Source: Bog-473 sp035947875
GTDB lineage: Bacteria > Actinomycetota > Acidimicrobiia > Acidimicrobiales > RAAP-2
Length of the DNA: 25,043 nucleotides
NCBI GenBank assembly: GCA_035947875.1
Contig: DASZJQ010000153.1
Span: 1-25,043 of the forward strand
Direction: 5' to 3'
Below are positions 6,709 to 13,914 of the stretch, piece after piece. The notes under the pieces are model-generated. The model did not search any database. It worked only from the letters and a program-made list of their open reading frames with translations, and was not told where the DNA came from. Position 1 is the first letter of the stretch; each line of letters starts with the position of its first letter. Position numbers and translations under genes: made by a program.

Positions 6709-9491
6709 ACCCGTTCGACCGCCGTACCTTCTTGGCCAACGGTGTCCGCACATCGGCCGCCGTCGCCGTGGCCGGCGTGCTCCCCGGACTCGAGAACGCG
6801 GCGACGGCTGCCACCCCACAGCGTGCGTTCAGAGCGTCGTCCTCGGCGCCGGGCTTGGTGGCGCAGGATCTCACGGTGAATGGGACGGCGGACCCCATTG
6901 GCGTTGATCCCGACGCCTGCAGCTTTGCCTGGGTGCTCCGGTCGCCCGCCCGCGGGGCCCGTCAGCAGGGCTACCGCATCACCGTCCATCGTTCCGATCC
7001 GCTCCACACCGCATTGGTCTGGGACAGCGGCCAGGTTGCATCGGCCCGCCAAGCCTTCGTCCCCTACGGGGGACCTGCGTTGACCGCCAATGCGGCCTAC
7101 GCGTGGACGGTCGAAGTACAAGACGACGCCGGCCACTGGAGCGCTCCCGCGCCGAGCGGCAGCTTCGTGACCACCCTGCGCCTGGCGGACTGGACCGCCA
7201 AATGGCTCCAGCCACAGGCGGCCTCCCAGCAGCCCGATCTCGTGACCTACGTCCGGACCGTCGTGACCCCGCCACCGGGGGCCCTGCGGAGGGCGACTGC
7301 GTTCATTTCGGCCGCGCACACCTATCAGCTCTTCGTCGACGGCAATCGGGTGGACTTCGGGCCCAGCTTCTCGTATCCCGACGAGCAGTACGTCCGATCG
7401 GTCGATCTGACTGGGCAGATCCACACGGGCGAGGCGACCGGACTCGGAGTGCTGCATCGGTGGTATGGCGCCGGTCAGGGTCGCCCGCTCTCGGCTCCCG
7501 GCGTCATTGTCGAGCTCTCATTGACCTACACCGATGGTCGGCAGGTGGCGTACGGGACGGACGGGACGTGGAGAGAGCTTCCGGCGGAATGGCTGCCCTC
7601 CCCCCTGCGCAATACCGATGGAGCCGACTTCGTTGAGTGGCTCGACGGCCGGGCTCACCCGCAGGGATGGGCCACCGCTGGTTTCGACGCGTCCGCCTGG
7701 GCCCCGCCATCGGTCCTGGGGCCGGCTGGAACGGCGCCCTTCACCAACATGTTCGCCCAGCGGACGGACATAGAAGAGCGCGTGGTGGCGCCGATCAGCG
7801 TGCGCACGCTGGGCAGCGGGTCTGTGGTGGCGGATTTTGGAGCGGTCTACGCCGCTCGACCGCAGGTGCGATTCGCCAGCGGCGTCAGCGGACGGACCGT
7901 GCCGATGCATGTCGGCTACGAGCTCGATCCGGACGGCCACGTCTCGACCACCCACGGCACCCAGGGGACCAATCTCTCGTTCTCCTACGTCACCCGGGAG
8001 GGAGCGCAGACCTTCGAGCCCCTCACCTATGTGGGCTTTCGTTACTTGCAGATTGACGATCCGGGCGAGTCGCTTGGCGCCCCCCAGCTGATGGCGGTGG
8101 CCACCCATGCCGCCATGCCCGATGTCGCCGCAGCCACCTTCTCCACCGGCCAGCACATGCTCGATGCCGTATGGAGACTCAACGCGCACTCGTGCCTCTA
8201 CTGCACCCACGAGCAATTCGTCGATACCCCAACCCGGGAGAAGGGGCAGTTCGTCTGGGATTCCGCCAACGAATCCGAGGCGATCATGCGGGCCTACGGT
8301 GACCAGAACATGAGCTGGCAGGGCCTGCGCGACGTCGCCCGCGGGCAGACCCGTTACTGGCCGGACGGTCGAGTCAATGCCGTCTATCCCAACGACGACG
8401 GGGCACGCCACATCCCCATCTTCACCGAGCGCTACCCCGAATGGGTCTGGCGGTACTACGTCGCCACCGGCGACCGGGGCACCGCACTGTCGCTCTACCC
8501 GTCGACCCAGAAGGTGGCCGACTACATCTGGGCCGCCCGCGATCCCGCCACGGGACTCTTGAACGGGTTCGCCGAGGGCAACAACAACAGCGACCCGGTG
8601 TTCGGCTACGACCAGAGTGTGACGCTCGACACCACCAGCAACGTGTTGGGCGTCAATGCGTTCAATCGCATCGCCCAGTTGGCCATGGTGGCCGGTGACA
8701 CGACCGGCGCAACCACGCAGATGGCGCGGGCGGCCGCACTCTCCACCGCCATCAACTCCCAGCTGACGCGCCCTACCGGGATCTACACGGACGGGTTGCT
8801 GCCCGGCGGAGCGCAGAGCGCCCATGCCTCCCAAGAGGCCAACGCCTTGGCCCTGGCCTACGGGGTCGTGCCGACCGCCAGCGTCGCCGCGGTCGGCGCC
8901 TACGTGGCCGGACTGGGCATCGCGGTCGGCCCGGTCCATGGGCTCGAGCTCCTGCGCGGTCTGGCCAACGCCGGATTGGTGCAGGACATGGTCCGCATCC
9001 TGACGGACACCGGCACACCAGGCTGGGCCCACATCGTGGCCTCCGGAGGCACCTTCACCTGGGAAACCTGGACGCCGAGCGATCTCATCGGAGACTCGAT
9101 GTCGCACGGGTGGGGCTCCTCCGCCCTGGTCGCCATGCAAGAAACCCTGCTGGGCGTCACCCTGCAAGCCCCCACCAACGACGGGACGGTCGTGGCCACC
9201 ATCGTTCCCCCGAAGACGGGGCTGCGCGGGGCCCGAGGTACGGTCCCCACGATCGCCGGACCGATCACGGTCTCGTGGAACCAGGATCGAACGGGGCTCT
9301 CGCTCGCCGCCGTCGTACCGGCCAATGCGTACGCCCGGATCACCCTCCCCGCCGCGGGAGCAGCGTCGGTGCGGGAGGGGGGCGGCCCGCTCGACCGCGC
9401 GTCCGGCGTGACGCTGGAGTCGTTTCAGGACGGCGCGGCGGTGCTCCGGGTCGCCAGCGGTTCATACCGTTTCACCGCCACCACCGCCTGA
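6705..9491 (+). CDS. Tat-exported alpha-L-rhamnosidase (GH78 family)
   Basis: 928 residues from GTG 6705, which overlaps the upstream TGA and has GGGAG 6 nt before it. The start gives FDRRTFLANG, a twin-arginine motif, followed by a hydrophobic stretch ending near AATAA. An Fn3-like N-domain (DLTVNGTADPIGVDP...YRITV), rhamnosidase N-domain (FISAAHTYQLFVDGNRVD), (alpha/alpha)6 catalytic barrel and C-terminal beta domain (GVTLQAP...) follow in the order known for GH78. The catalytic block reads DTPTREKGQFVWDSANES (507-524) and the general-base region FTWETW has Glu787. The position that is the general-acid Glu in characterised members (DCPQRDER) appears as Lys513 next to Glu512. Expected role: release of terminal rhamnose from glycosides or polysaccharide outside the cell. 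Folding in the cytoplasm before export is implied by the Tat signal. Confidence 0.93.
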   Translation: MNPFDRRTFLANGVRTSAAVAVAGVLPGLENAATAATPQRAFRASSSAPGLVAQDLTVNGTADPIGVDPDACSFAWVLRSPARGARQQGYRITVHRSDPLHTALVWDSGQVASARQAFVPYGGPALTANAAYAWTVEVQDDAGHWSAPAPSGSFVTTLRLADWTAKWLQPQAASQQPDLVTYVRTVVTPPPGALRRATAFISAAHTYQLFVDGNRVDFGPSFSYPDEQYVRSVDLTGQIHTGEATGLGVLHRWYGAGQGRPLSAPGVIVELSLTYTDGRQVAYGTDGTWRELPAEWLPSPLRNTDGADFVEWLDGRAHPQGWATAGFDASAWAPPSVLGPAGTAPFTNMFAQRTDIEERVVAPISVRTLGSGSVVADFGAVYAARPQVRFASGVSGRTVPMHVGYELDPDGHVSTTHGTQGTNLSFSYVTREGAQTFEPLTYVGFRYLQIDDPGESLGAPQLMAVATHAAMPDVAAATFSTGQHMLDAVWRLNAHSCLYCTHEQFVDTPTREKGQFVWDSANESEAIMRAYGDQNMSWQGLRDVARGQTRYWPDGRVNAVYPNDDGARHIPIFTERYPEWVWRYYVATGDRGTALSLYPSTQKVADYIWAARDPATGLLNGFAEGNNNSDPVFGYDQSVTLDTTSNVLGVNAFNRIAQLAMVAGDTTGATTQMARAAALSTAINSQLTRPTGIYTDGLLPGGAQSAHASQEANALALAYGVVPTASVAAVGAYVAGLGIAVGPVHGLELLRGLANAGLVQDMVRILTDTGTPGWAHIVASGGTFTWETWTPSDLIGDSMSHGWGSSALVAMQETLLGVTLQAPTNDGTVVATIVPPKTGLRGARGTVPTIAGPITVSWNQDRTGLSLAAVVPANAYARITLPAAGAASVREGGGPLDRASGVTLESFQDGAAVLRVASGSYRFTATTA

Positions 9492-9505
9492 GCCAGATCC
9501 TCGGG

Positions 9506-11032
9506 CTACGAAGTGCAGATCGTCCCGGGGGCGGGTGCACCCCCACCGACCAGGTAGGTCTGTACGTAGGACCGGACGCAGCCACTGTAGAAATAGGCCA
9601 CATGGTCGTTACCGTCTCTGCTCAGGAGATCGCCCTGGCTGAGTTGGCGGGCCAAACTGACGGCCCAGGCATAGGGCGTGGCCGGATCTCCCGTCGTACC
9701 GATCACCAGAATGGGTGGCGAGCCCACCGCCGTAGCAGGAGCCGGCGTCCGTGTGGCCGCCACCGGCCACACGGCGCAGGCGGCCTGCCCCCAGGCCAGG
9801 AAGGGACCGAACACCGGAGCCACCGCTCCGTACTGCGCCGCCAGGGTGGTGTAGCCGCTCACGTCCCTCGAGACTGGATGATCGAGGCAGTCGATCGCCT
9901 CGCCGGCGTCGGACCCGTTGGTCGAACCGTCGGCGAGGTAGCGGTCCGACATGGTCACGATCGGCGCGCCATTTCCCTCGGCGTCATCGGCCAAGGCGGT
10001 GCCCAGGGTCGGCCAATCCGACTCCGCATAGAGCCCCTCGAGGAGCGCGTTGTACATCTCGCCCGGCCCCGCCGTCCGCCCGCTCCCCGCTGGCGCCGGG
10101 CCGGTCCGGGATCGGGCGATCAGGGCGAGGATGGCCGCGGTCGGATCATCGGTCGTTTGCCACGGGCACGAGGTGCTGGCGGCGCACCAGGTGAAGAACG
10201 AACTCAGGGCACCTTCAAATCCCTTGGCCTGGCCCAAGGTGAACGGCCCGATCGGGAGGGCCGGGTCAATGGCGCTGTCGAGGACCATGGCCCGGACGTG
10301 GGTGGGGAACATCTCGGCGTACGTCGCACCGAGCAGTGTCCCGTATGACTGTCCCATGTAGGTGAGGGTGGCATCGCCGAGGGCGATCCGCAGCCGTTCC
10401 AGATCGCGCGCCACGTCGACGGTGCCGACAAAGGGAAGGATGGCGCCGCTCGCCTTCTGGCAGTCGGCACCGAACTGACGCATGGCGGCGATCGCCGCCT
10501 TCTGGGCCGCCACCGTCTGGGGCACCGGATCGGAGACGGGGGCCGGTGGCGCGCCGGGCGTTTCCCCGCAGGTCACGGGGTCGCTGCGCTCGACGCCCCG
10601 CGGATCGAAGGTGACGATGTCGAAGTCATCGAGCAATGGGCTGGTGAGCACGCTGAGCTCATTGGAAAAGTCGTCGATGCCCGACACGCCGGGACCGCCG
10701 GGGTTGATGACCAGCGAGCCGATCCGCTCGGCCGGATCTTCGGCCAGGTGCCGCTCCAGGGCGATGCCGATTGTGGTCCCCTGCGGCGCGGCGTAGTCGA
10801 GGGGAACGGTGAGCGTTCCGCACTGCAGATCGCCGTTGCACGGGGTCCAGGCAATGGGAGTAACCGGCAGGGTCGACGTCGTCGTCGTCGGGGCCGATGT
10901 GGTCGAAGTGGGCCGAGCCCGGGCCGCGGCGCTTGGCGTCCGCGCATCGGCGGCGCAGCCGGCCAGGAGGAGTGCGGCGGCGGCCCCGGCAAAGAGGCCG
11001 CGCCAGGCCACCGACGGGGAGCGCACGTGCAC
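9506..11032 (-). CDS. Lipoprotein alpha/beta hydrolase, tripeptidyl-aminopeptidase (TAP)-like
   Basis: 508 residues from GTG 11032. The start gives VHVRSPSVAWRGLFAG then LLLAGC, a lipobox with Cys26, followed by an Ala/Thr/Ser-rich linker (TSTTSAPTTTTSTL) that tethers the enzyme outside the membrane. The hydrolase fold shows GSLVINPGGPGVSG (oxyanion region), the nucleophile elbow GQSYGT, the acid in GTTGDPATPY and the histidine in GNDHVAY, and ends in a Cys-containing TAP-type C-terminal domain. These match the actinobacterial SlpD/SlpE-type secreted peptidases. Earlier in-frame starts up to 11188 would put a long Arg/Pro-rich tail before the signal and overlap the ArsR promoter, so I reject them. 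It converges with the rhamnosidase gene (14 bp between stops) and is divergent from arsR. Confidence 0.9.
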   Translation of the reverse strand: MHVRSPSVAWRGLFAGAAAALLLAGCAADARTPSAAARARPTSTTSAPTTTTSTLPVTPIAWTPCNGDLQCGTLTVPLDYAAPQGTTIGIALERHLAEDPAERIGSLVINPGGPGVSGIDDFSNELSVLTSPLLDDFDIVTFDPRGVERSDPVTCGETPGAPPAPVSDPVPQTVAAQKAAIAAMRQFGADCQKASGAILPFVGTVDVARDLERLRIALGDATLTYMGQSYGTLLGATYAEMFPTHVRAMVLDSAIDPALPIGPFTLGQAKGFEGALSSFFTWCAASTSCPWQTTDDPTAAILALIARSRTGPAPAGSGRTAGPGEMYNALLEGLYAESDWPTLGTALADDAEGNGAPIVTMSDRYLADGSTNGSDAGEAIDCLDHPVSRDVSGYTTLAAQYGAVAPVFGPFLAWGQAACAVWPVAATRTPAPATAVGSPPILVIGTTGDPATPYAWAVSLARQLSQGDLLSRDGNDHVAYFYSGCVRSYVQTYLVGGGAPAPGTICTS

Positions 11033-11171
11033 CGACTCAGCGTGACATGCCGCGCCGGGTTCGGGCGTTCGGCGGTGTTCGACCGGTGTTCGAGGGTGGC
11101 TTGGTGTCGGCACGCCTCGGGTGCCACCGCCTCGGGGATCGTCGGTTCGCCGACCCGGTCCATCCGGTCCC

Positions 11172-11201
11172 TTGACAGCCACATACATCTTTATGTATAT
11201 A
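11172..11201 (+). promoter_or_regulatory. ArsR-gene promoter with overlapping inverted-repeat operator
   Basis: TTGACA at 11172-11177 and TATATA at 11196-11201 are separated by 18 bp, a near-ideal sigma-70-type promoter. Inside the spacer is the inverted repeat ATACAT (11183-11188), 4-nt gap, ATGTAT (11193-11198), reaching into the -10 box. Binding there would block the promoter, the usual way ArsR repressors control themselves. The predicted transcription start falls at about 11208-11209, that is on an ATG. Confidence 0.8.
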
Positions 11202-11208
11202 TATGGCC

Positions 11209-11550
11209 ATGCAGCTCGACGTTTTCCAGACCCTGGCCGACCCCACCCGGCGGCGCATCGTGGAGGTGCTGCACGACGAACAGGCGGTCAACGACATCGT
11301 GGCTCTCGTCGGCATCCACCAGTCGGGCGTGTCCCGGCACCTGCGCATCCTGAACGAGGCCGGCTTCGTCCAGGTGCGCCCCGTGGGGCCCAAGCGCCTG
11401 TACTCACTGCGCCCGGAGCCGTTCGACGAGCTCGAGCGTTGGGTCGGGAGCTACCGGGACATCTGGGAGGCCCGACTCGAGCGGTTTGCCGCCGCGCTTG
11501 AAGGGGCGCAGCGGGATCCGAAGAACAACCAACCAATGGAGGAAGCATGA
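11209..11550 (+). CDS. ArsR-family winged-helix repressor
   Basis: 113 residues. DVFQTLADPTRRRIVEVL and the recognition helix HQSGVSRHLRIL, followed by the wing (GPKRLYSL), are typical of ArsR. No metal-binding Cys pair is present in the alpha-3 or alpha-5 positions, and it belongs with the non-metal group that sits next to SRPBCC/AHSA1 genes. I choose ATG 11209 over ATG 11203 because the promoter predicts transcription to begin there, giving a leaderless message; 11203 would lie upstream of the transcript start. Its TGA overlaps the ATG of the next gene (ATGA), and GGAGG precedes that ATG, so both are made together. Likely autorepressed through the inverted repeat in its promoter. Confidence 0.93.
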   Translation: MQLDVFQTLADPTRRRIVEVLHDEQAVNDIVALVGIHQSGVSRHLRILNEAGFVQVRPVGPKRLYSLRPEPFDELERWVGSYRDIWEARLERFAAALEGAQRDPKNNQPMEEA

Positions 11551-12053
11551 GCAAGAACGCCACCTCGAAAGACGGTCCACGTCGAACGATCACCATCGAG
11601 AGGAGCTATTCGGCCACGGTCGAGGCCGTGTGGGCTCTGTGGACCACCGAGCGCGGCATCGAGTCGTGGTGGGGTCCGGATGGATTCAGCGTCACCGTCA
11701 AGCACCTCGACCTTCGGGTCGGCGGCGAGTTGCTCTACACCATGACCGCGACGGCCCCGGATCAGGTCGAATTCATGAAACAAGCCGGGATGCCGACCGC
11801 CACCGACGTGTCGATCGTCTACACCGCCATCGAGCCGCGGCGTCGCCTCGGGTACAAGAGTTGGGCGGACTTCATCCCGGGCACCGAACCCTATGAGGTC
11901 AACACAACCGTAGTGCTCGATCCCAGGCCAGATGGGGTACGAATGGTGCTGACATTCGACGCCATGCACGATGAGGAATGGACCGCACGCGCCGTGGCGG
12001 GCCACGAAGGCGAGCTCGGCAAGCTTGACAAGATCCTGAGCCCGGCGACCTAG
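11547..12053 (+). CDS. SRPBCC / AHSA1-domain protein
   Basis: 168 residues. The pattern ITIERSYSATVEAVWALWTT...WWGP (17-44), then VGGELLYTM and a C-terminal helix with HEGELGKLDKIL, is the AHSA1/CalC-like START-fold family, which forms a hydrophobic ligand pocket. The family is commonly encoded directly behind an ArsR regulator as here, with a 4-bp overlap, and the protein is assumed to bind or modify the small molecule sensed by that system. No catalytic residues can be assigned. It converges with the alpha/beta hydrolase gene, 47 bp between stops. Confidence 0.9.
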   Translation: MSKNATSKDGPRRTITIERSYSATVEAVWALWTTERGIESWWGPDGFSVTVKHLDLRVGGELLYTMTATAPDQVEFMKQAGMPTATDVSIVYTAIEPRRRLGYKSWADFIPGTEPYEVNTTVVLDPRPDGVRMVLTFDAMHDEEWTARAVAGHEGELGKLDKILSPAT

Positions 12054-12100
12054 GCGCGCTCGACCCGATGGCCGGCGCAGTGACCGGACGTGTGGCGGCG

Positions 12101-12997
12101 CTACTGCTCGACAAGTGACGCCAGCACCTCGGCCCGCTTGGTCAGACCGATCATGTGCCCGTCGCCGGCGTGGAGGTGGAAGTTGGCATTCCCTAACATG
12201 GCGGCGAGATCACGACCCCACGATTGGGGGACCAGCTTGTCGGCACTCCCCTGGTGCACGGCGACGGAGGCGCTTACACCGGCGGGGTCGAAACCCCACG
12301 GGGACACCATGGCCCGGTACTCATCGATGACCCCGCGGCTGTTGCGGACCCCTTCCTCCATCGTCCGTGGCAGCCACGCACCCTGGGCGCGGACGGCGGC
12401 GGCTTCGTGGGCCGGAAGGTCGACACAGGTCAATCGCGTGGCCAGCGCCGGGGTATAGCGGGCCATTCCGTGCACGACGCCGAAGGAGGCGCGGGCCGCA
12501 CGCGGGCGCGTGGTGCTGAGTGCGGCGAAGCGCCGATCCATGCCATTGAGCTCGGCCAGTCGAGATGGGTGGTCGAGCGGGGGGCATCCAGCTAAGACGG
12601 CCACCCGTACCACCCGGTCGGACAGGGCATGGGCCACCGCCACGGCGTATTGGCCGCCCAGTGACCAGCCCATGACCGAACACCGCCCCACGTTCAGCTC
12701 AGCCAGCACCGACGTCACGTCGTCGCTCGCCCAATCACGCATGGCGTGGCCGGGGTTCCTATCCGAGAGGGCAACGCCGGGCCGATCGATCGAGATGATG
12801 CGTGCGCCCAGTCCACAGGCGTCGGCGTGGACCGGCGCGACGTCGTTGCGGCTCAGAAGACCCCCGTGGCAGTTGAGAACCGGGAACCCGTCGGGGTCGC
12901 CGTAGAGCGCATAGCCCACCCTTCGCCCGTCGTCCATCCGATGGACGTGGTGGGTAGGGAGCGGGACGTCCGGCATGTCGCGCGACACGTTAGACAC
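12101..12997 (-). CDS. Alpha/beta hydrolase
   Basis: 298 residues. The fold is clear: HGGLLSRND (oxyanion loop), IISIDRPGVALSD, nucleophile elbow GWSLGG, acid in QGSADKLVP and catalytic histidine in GDGHMIG. No signal peptide, so cytosolic. Its gene starts 34 bp after the stop of the crotonase gene on the same strand, suggesting one transcript and a role in hydrolysing an ester, lactone or C-C bond of a pathway intermediate; the exact substrate cannot be read from sequence. Start is GTG 12997; GTG 12988 and ATG 12976 are in-frame alternatives and none has a strong Shine-Dalgarno. Confidence 0.88.
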   Translation of the reverse strand: MSNVSRDMPDVPLPTHHVHRMDDGRRVGYALYGDPDGFPVLNCHGGLLSRNDVAPVHADACGLGARIISIDRPGVALSDRNPGHAMRDWASDDVTSVLAELNVGRCSVMGWSLGGQYAVAVAHALSDRVVRVAVLAGCPPLDHPSRLAELNGMDRRFAALSTTRPRAARASFGVVHGMARYTPALATRLTCVDLPAHEAAAVRAQGAWLPRTMEEGVRNSRGVIDEYRAMVSPWGFDPAGVSASVAVHQGSADKLVPQSWGRDLAAMLGNANFHLHAGDGHMIGLTKRAEVLASLVEQ

Positions 12998-13031
12998 GAC
13001 GCGCGTCCCTCAGGTGCCCGGTGGAGGCGGA

Positions 13032-13850
13032 TCACACCTCCGATGCGCCAGGGACCGTATCCCGGCCACTCTCGCCTCGGCGCCCGAGGCGTTTCCGCAG
13101 GAGGTTGAGCTTGGAGGCAAACTCGGGACGCCCCATGGACCACCGCTGCGGTCCAAGCTCGAGGGCGACGGCGTCGGGCATGCGGTGCACTCCGGCGCCT
13201 TCGTCGAGGGTGGCCCGGGTCCGCGCCACCAACGGGCGGTCCAGCGCGGCCGCTCGAGCGGCCAGCGCCACCGCCGCCTCGAGCACTTCCTCTTCCTCGA
13301 CGCATTGCCATGCCAGCCCCCGACGCGCCGCTTCCTCGCCCCCGACGCTTGCTCCGAAAAGGGCCATTGCGGCCGCGCCTTGCCGACCCATCCGCTGGCG
13401 AAGGTGCCACAGGTGCCCACCTCCAGGATGGAGGCCCACGTCGAGGAAGCGGGTCTCGAATCGGGCTGAGGGTGTGCAGATGATGACGTCACAGGCCAGC
13501 GCCACATTCATGCCGGCCCCGAGAGCCGGGCCGTTCACGGCGGCCACCGTCGGCAGCGCACTCCCGGCGATCGCCTCGAAGCCGGCGTACATCGCCTCCA
13601 GCGGCGCCTTGGGCTCGAGCAGATCGTCCACCGAGCCGCCCGCACAGAAGACCGGGCCGGCGGACGCCACGACCAGCGCGCCGGCCGTCCCGTCGGCCTG
13701 GACTGCCGCCACCGCCCCGGACAGGGCCCGGGTCATGGCCCAGGACAGGGCGTTGCGATCCGGCTCATGATCGAGCGTGACCACGGCGACCTCGCCCCGG
13801 TAGTCCACCCGGACGTAGTCGCCGTCGATGTCGCCTGGGCCACCGGTCAC
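13032..13850 (-). CDS. Enoyl-CoA hydratase/isomerase (crotonase) family protein, both catalytic Glu replaced
   Basis: 272 residues. Oxyanion-hole segments are present: FCAGGSVDDL (68-77) and NGPALGAGMN (106-115), as is the FETRFLDVGLHPGGG block (131-145). Compared with classical enoyl-CoA hydratase, the two catalytic glutamates (rat Glu144 and Glu164) correspond here to Asp137 and Ala160, so simple hydration is unlikely; isomerase, hydrolase or C-C lyase chemistry on a CoA thioester fits the superfamily. GTG 13850 is preferred because AGAGG stands 5 nt before it; GTG 13856 is possible. It is divergent from the FadD3-like ligase, with a dyad operator candidate (13872-13886) in the 64-bp gap, and leads the alpha/beta hydrolase gene. 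Confidence 0.9.
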   Translation of the reverse strand: MTGGPGDIDGDYVRVDYRGEVAVVTLDHEPDRNALSWAMTRALSGAVAAVQADGTAGALVVASAGPVFCAGGSVDDLLEPKAPLEAMYAGFEAIAGSALPTVAAVNGPALGAGMNVALACDVIICTPSARFETRFLDVGLHPGGGHLWHLRQRMGRQGAAAMALFGASVGGEEAARRGLAWQCVEEEEVLEAAVALAARAAALDRPLVARTRATLDEGAGVHRMPDAVALELGPQRWSMGRPEFASKLNLLRKRLGRRGESGRDTVPGASEV

Positions 13851-13871
13851 GGTCACCTCTGGCCAGCCATT

Positions 13872-13886
13872 CTCATAATATATACA
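13872..13886. promoter_or_regulatory. AT-rich dyad, operator candidate site A
   Basis: CTCATAATATATACA lies between the divergent crotonase and FadD3-like genes and matches 12 of 15 positions of the dyad TGYANATWATNTRCA shared with sites at 15619, 18001 and 21657. It contains -10-like boxes on both strands (CATAAT on plus, TATATT/TATTAT on minus), so a bound protein could control both directions. Confidence 0.6.
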
Positions 13887-13914
13887 TTCGTGCCCCGATC
13901 AGAGATGGAGCGGA

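Noticed and set aside
7518..9167. 549-codon minus-strand open frame inside the rhamnosidase gene
   Set aside because: Gly/Arg/Val-rich sequence typical of an antisense shadow in GC-rich DNA; the plus frame has clear GH78 motifs.
11195..11209. Fifth copy of the TGYANATWATNTRCA dyad in the ArsR promoter
   Set aside because: Only the left half matches (TGTATATA); the dyad there is better explained by its own ATACAT/ATGTAT repeat.
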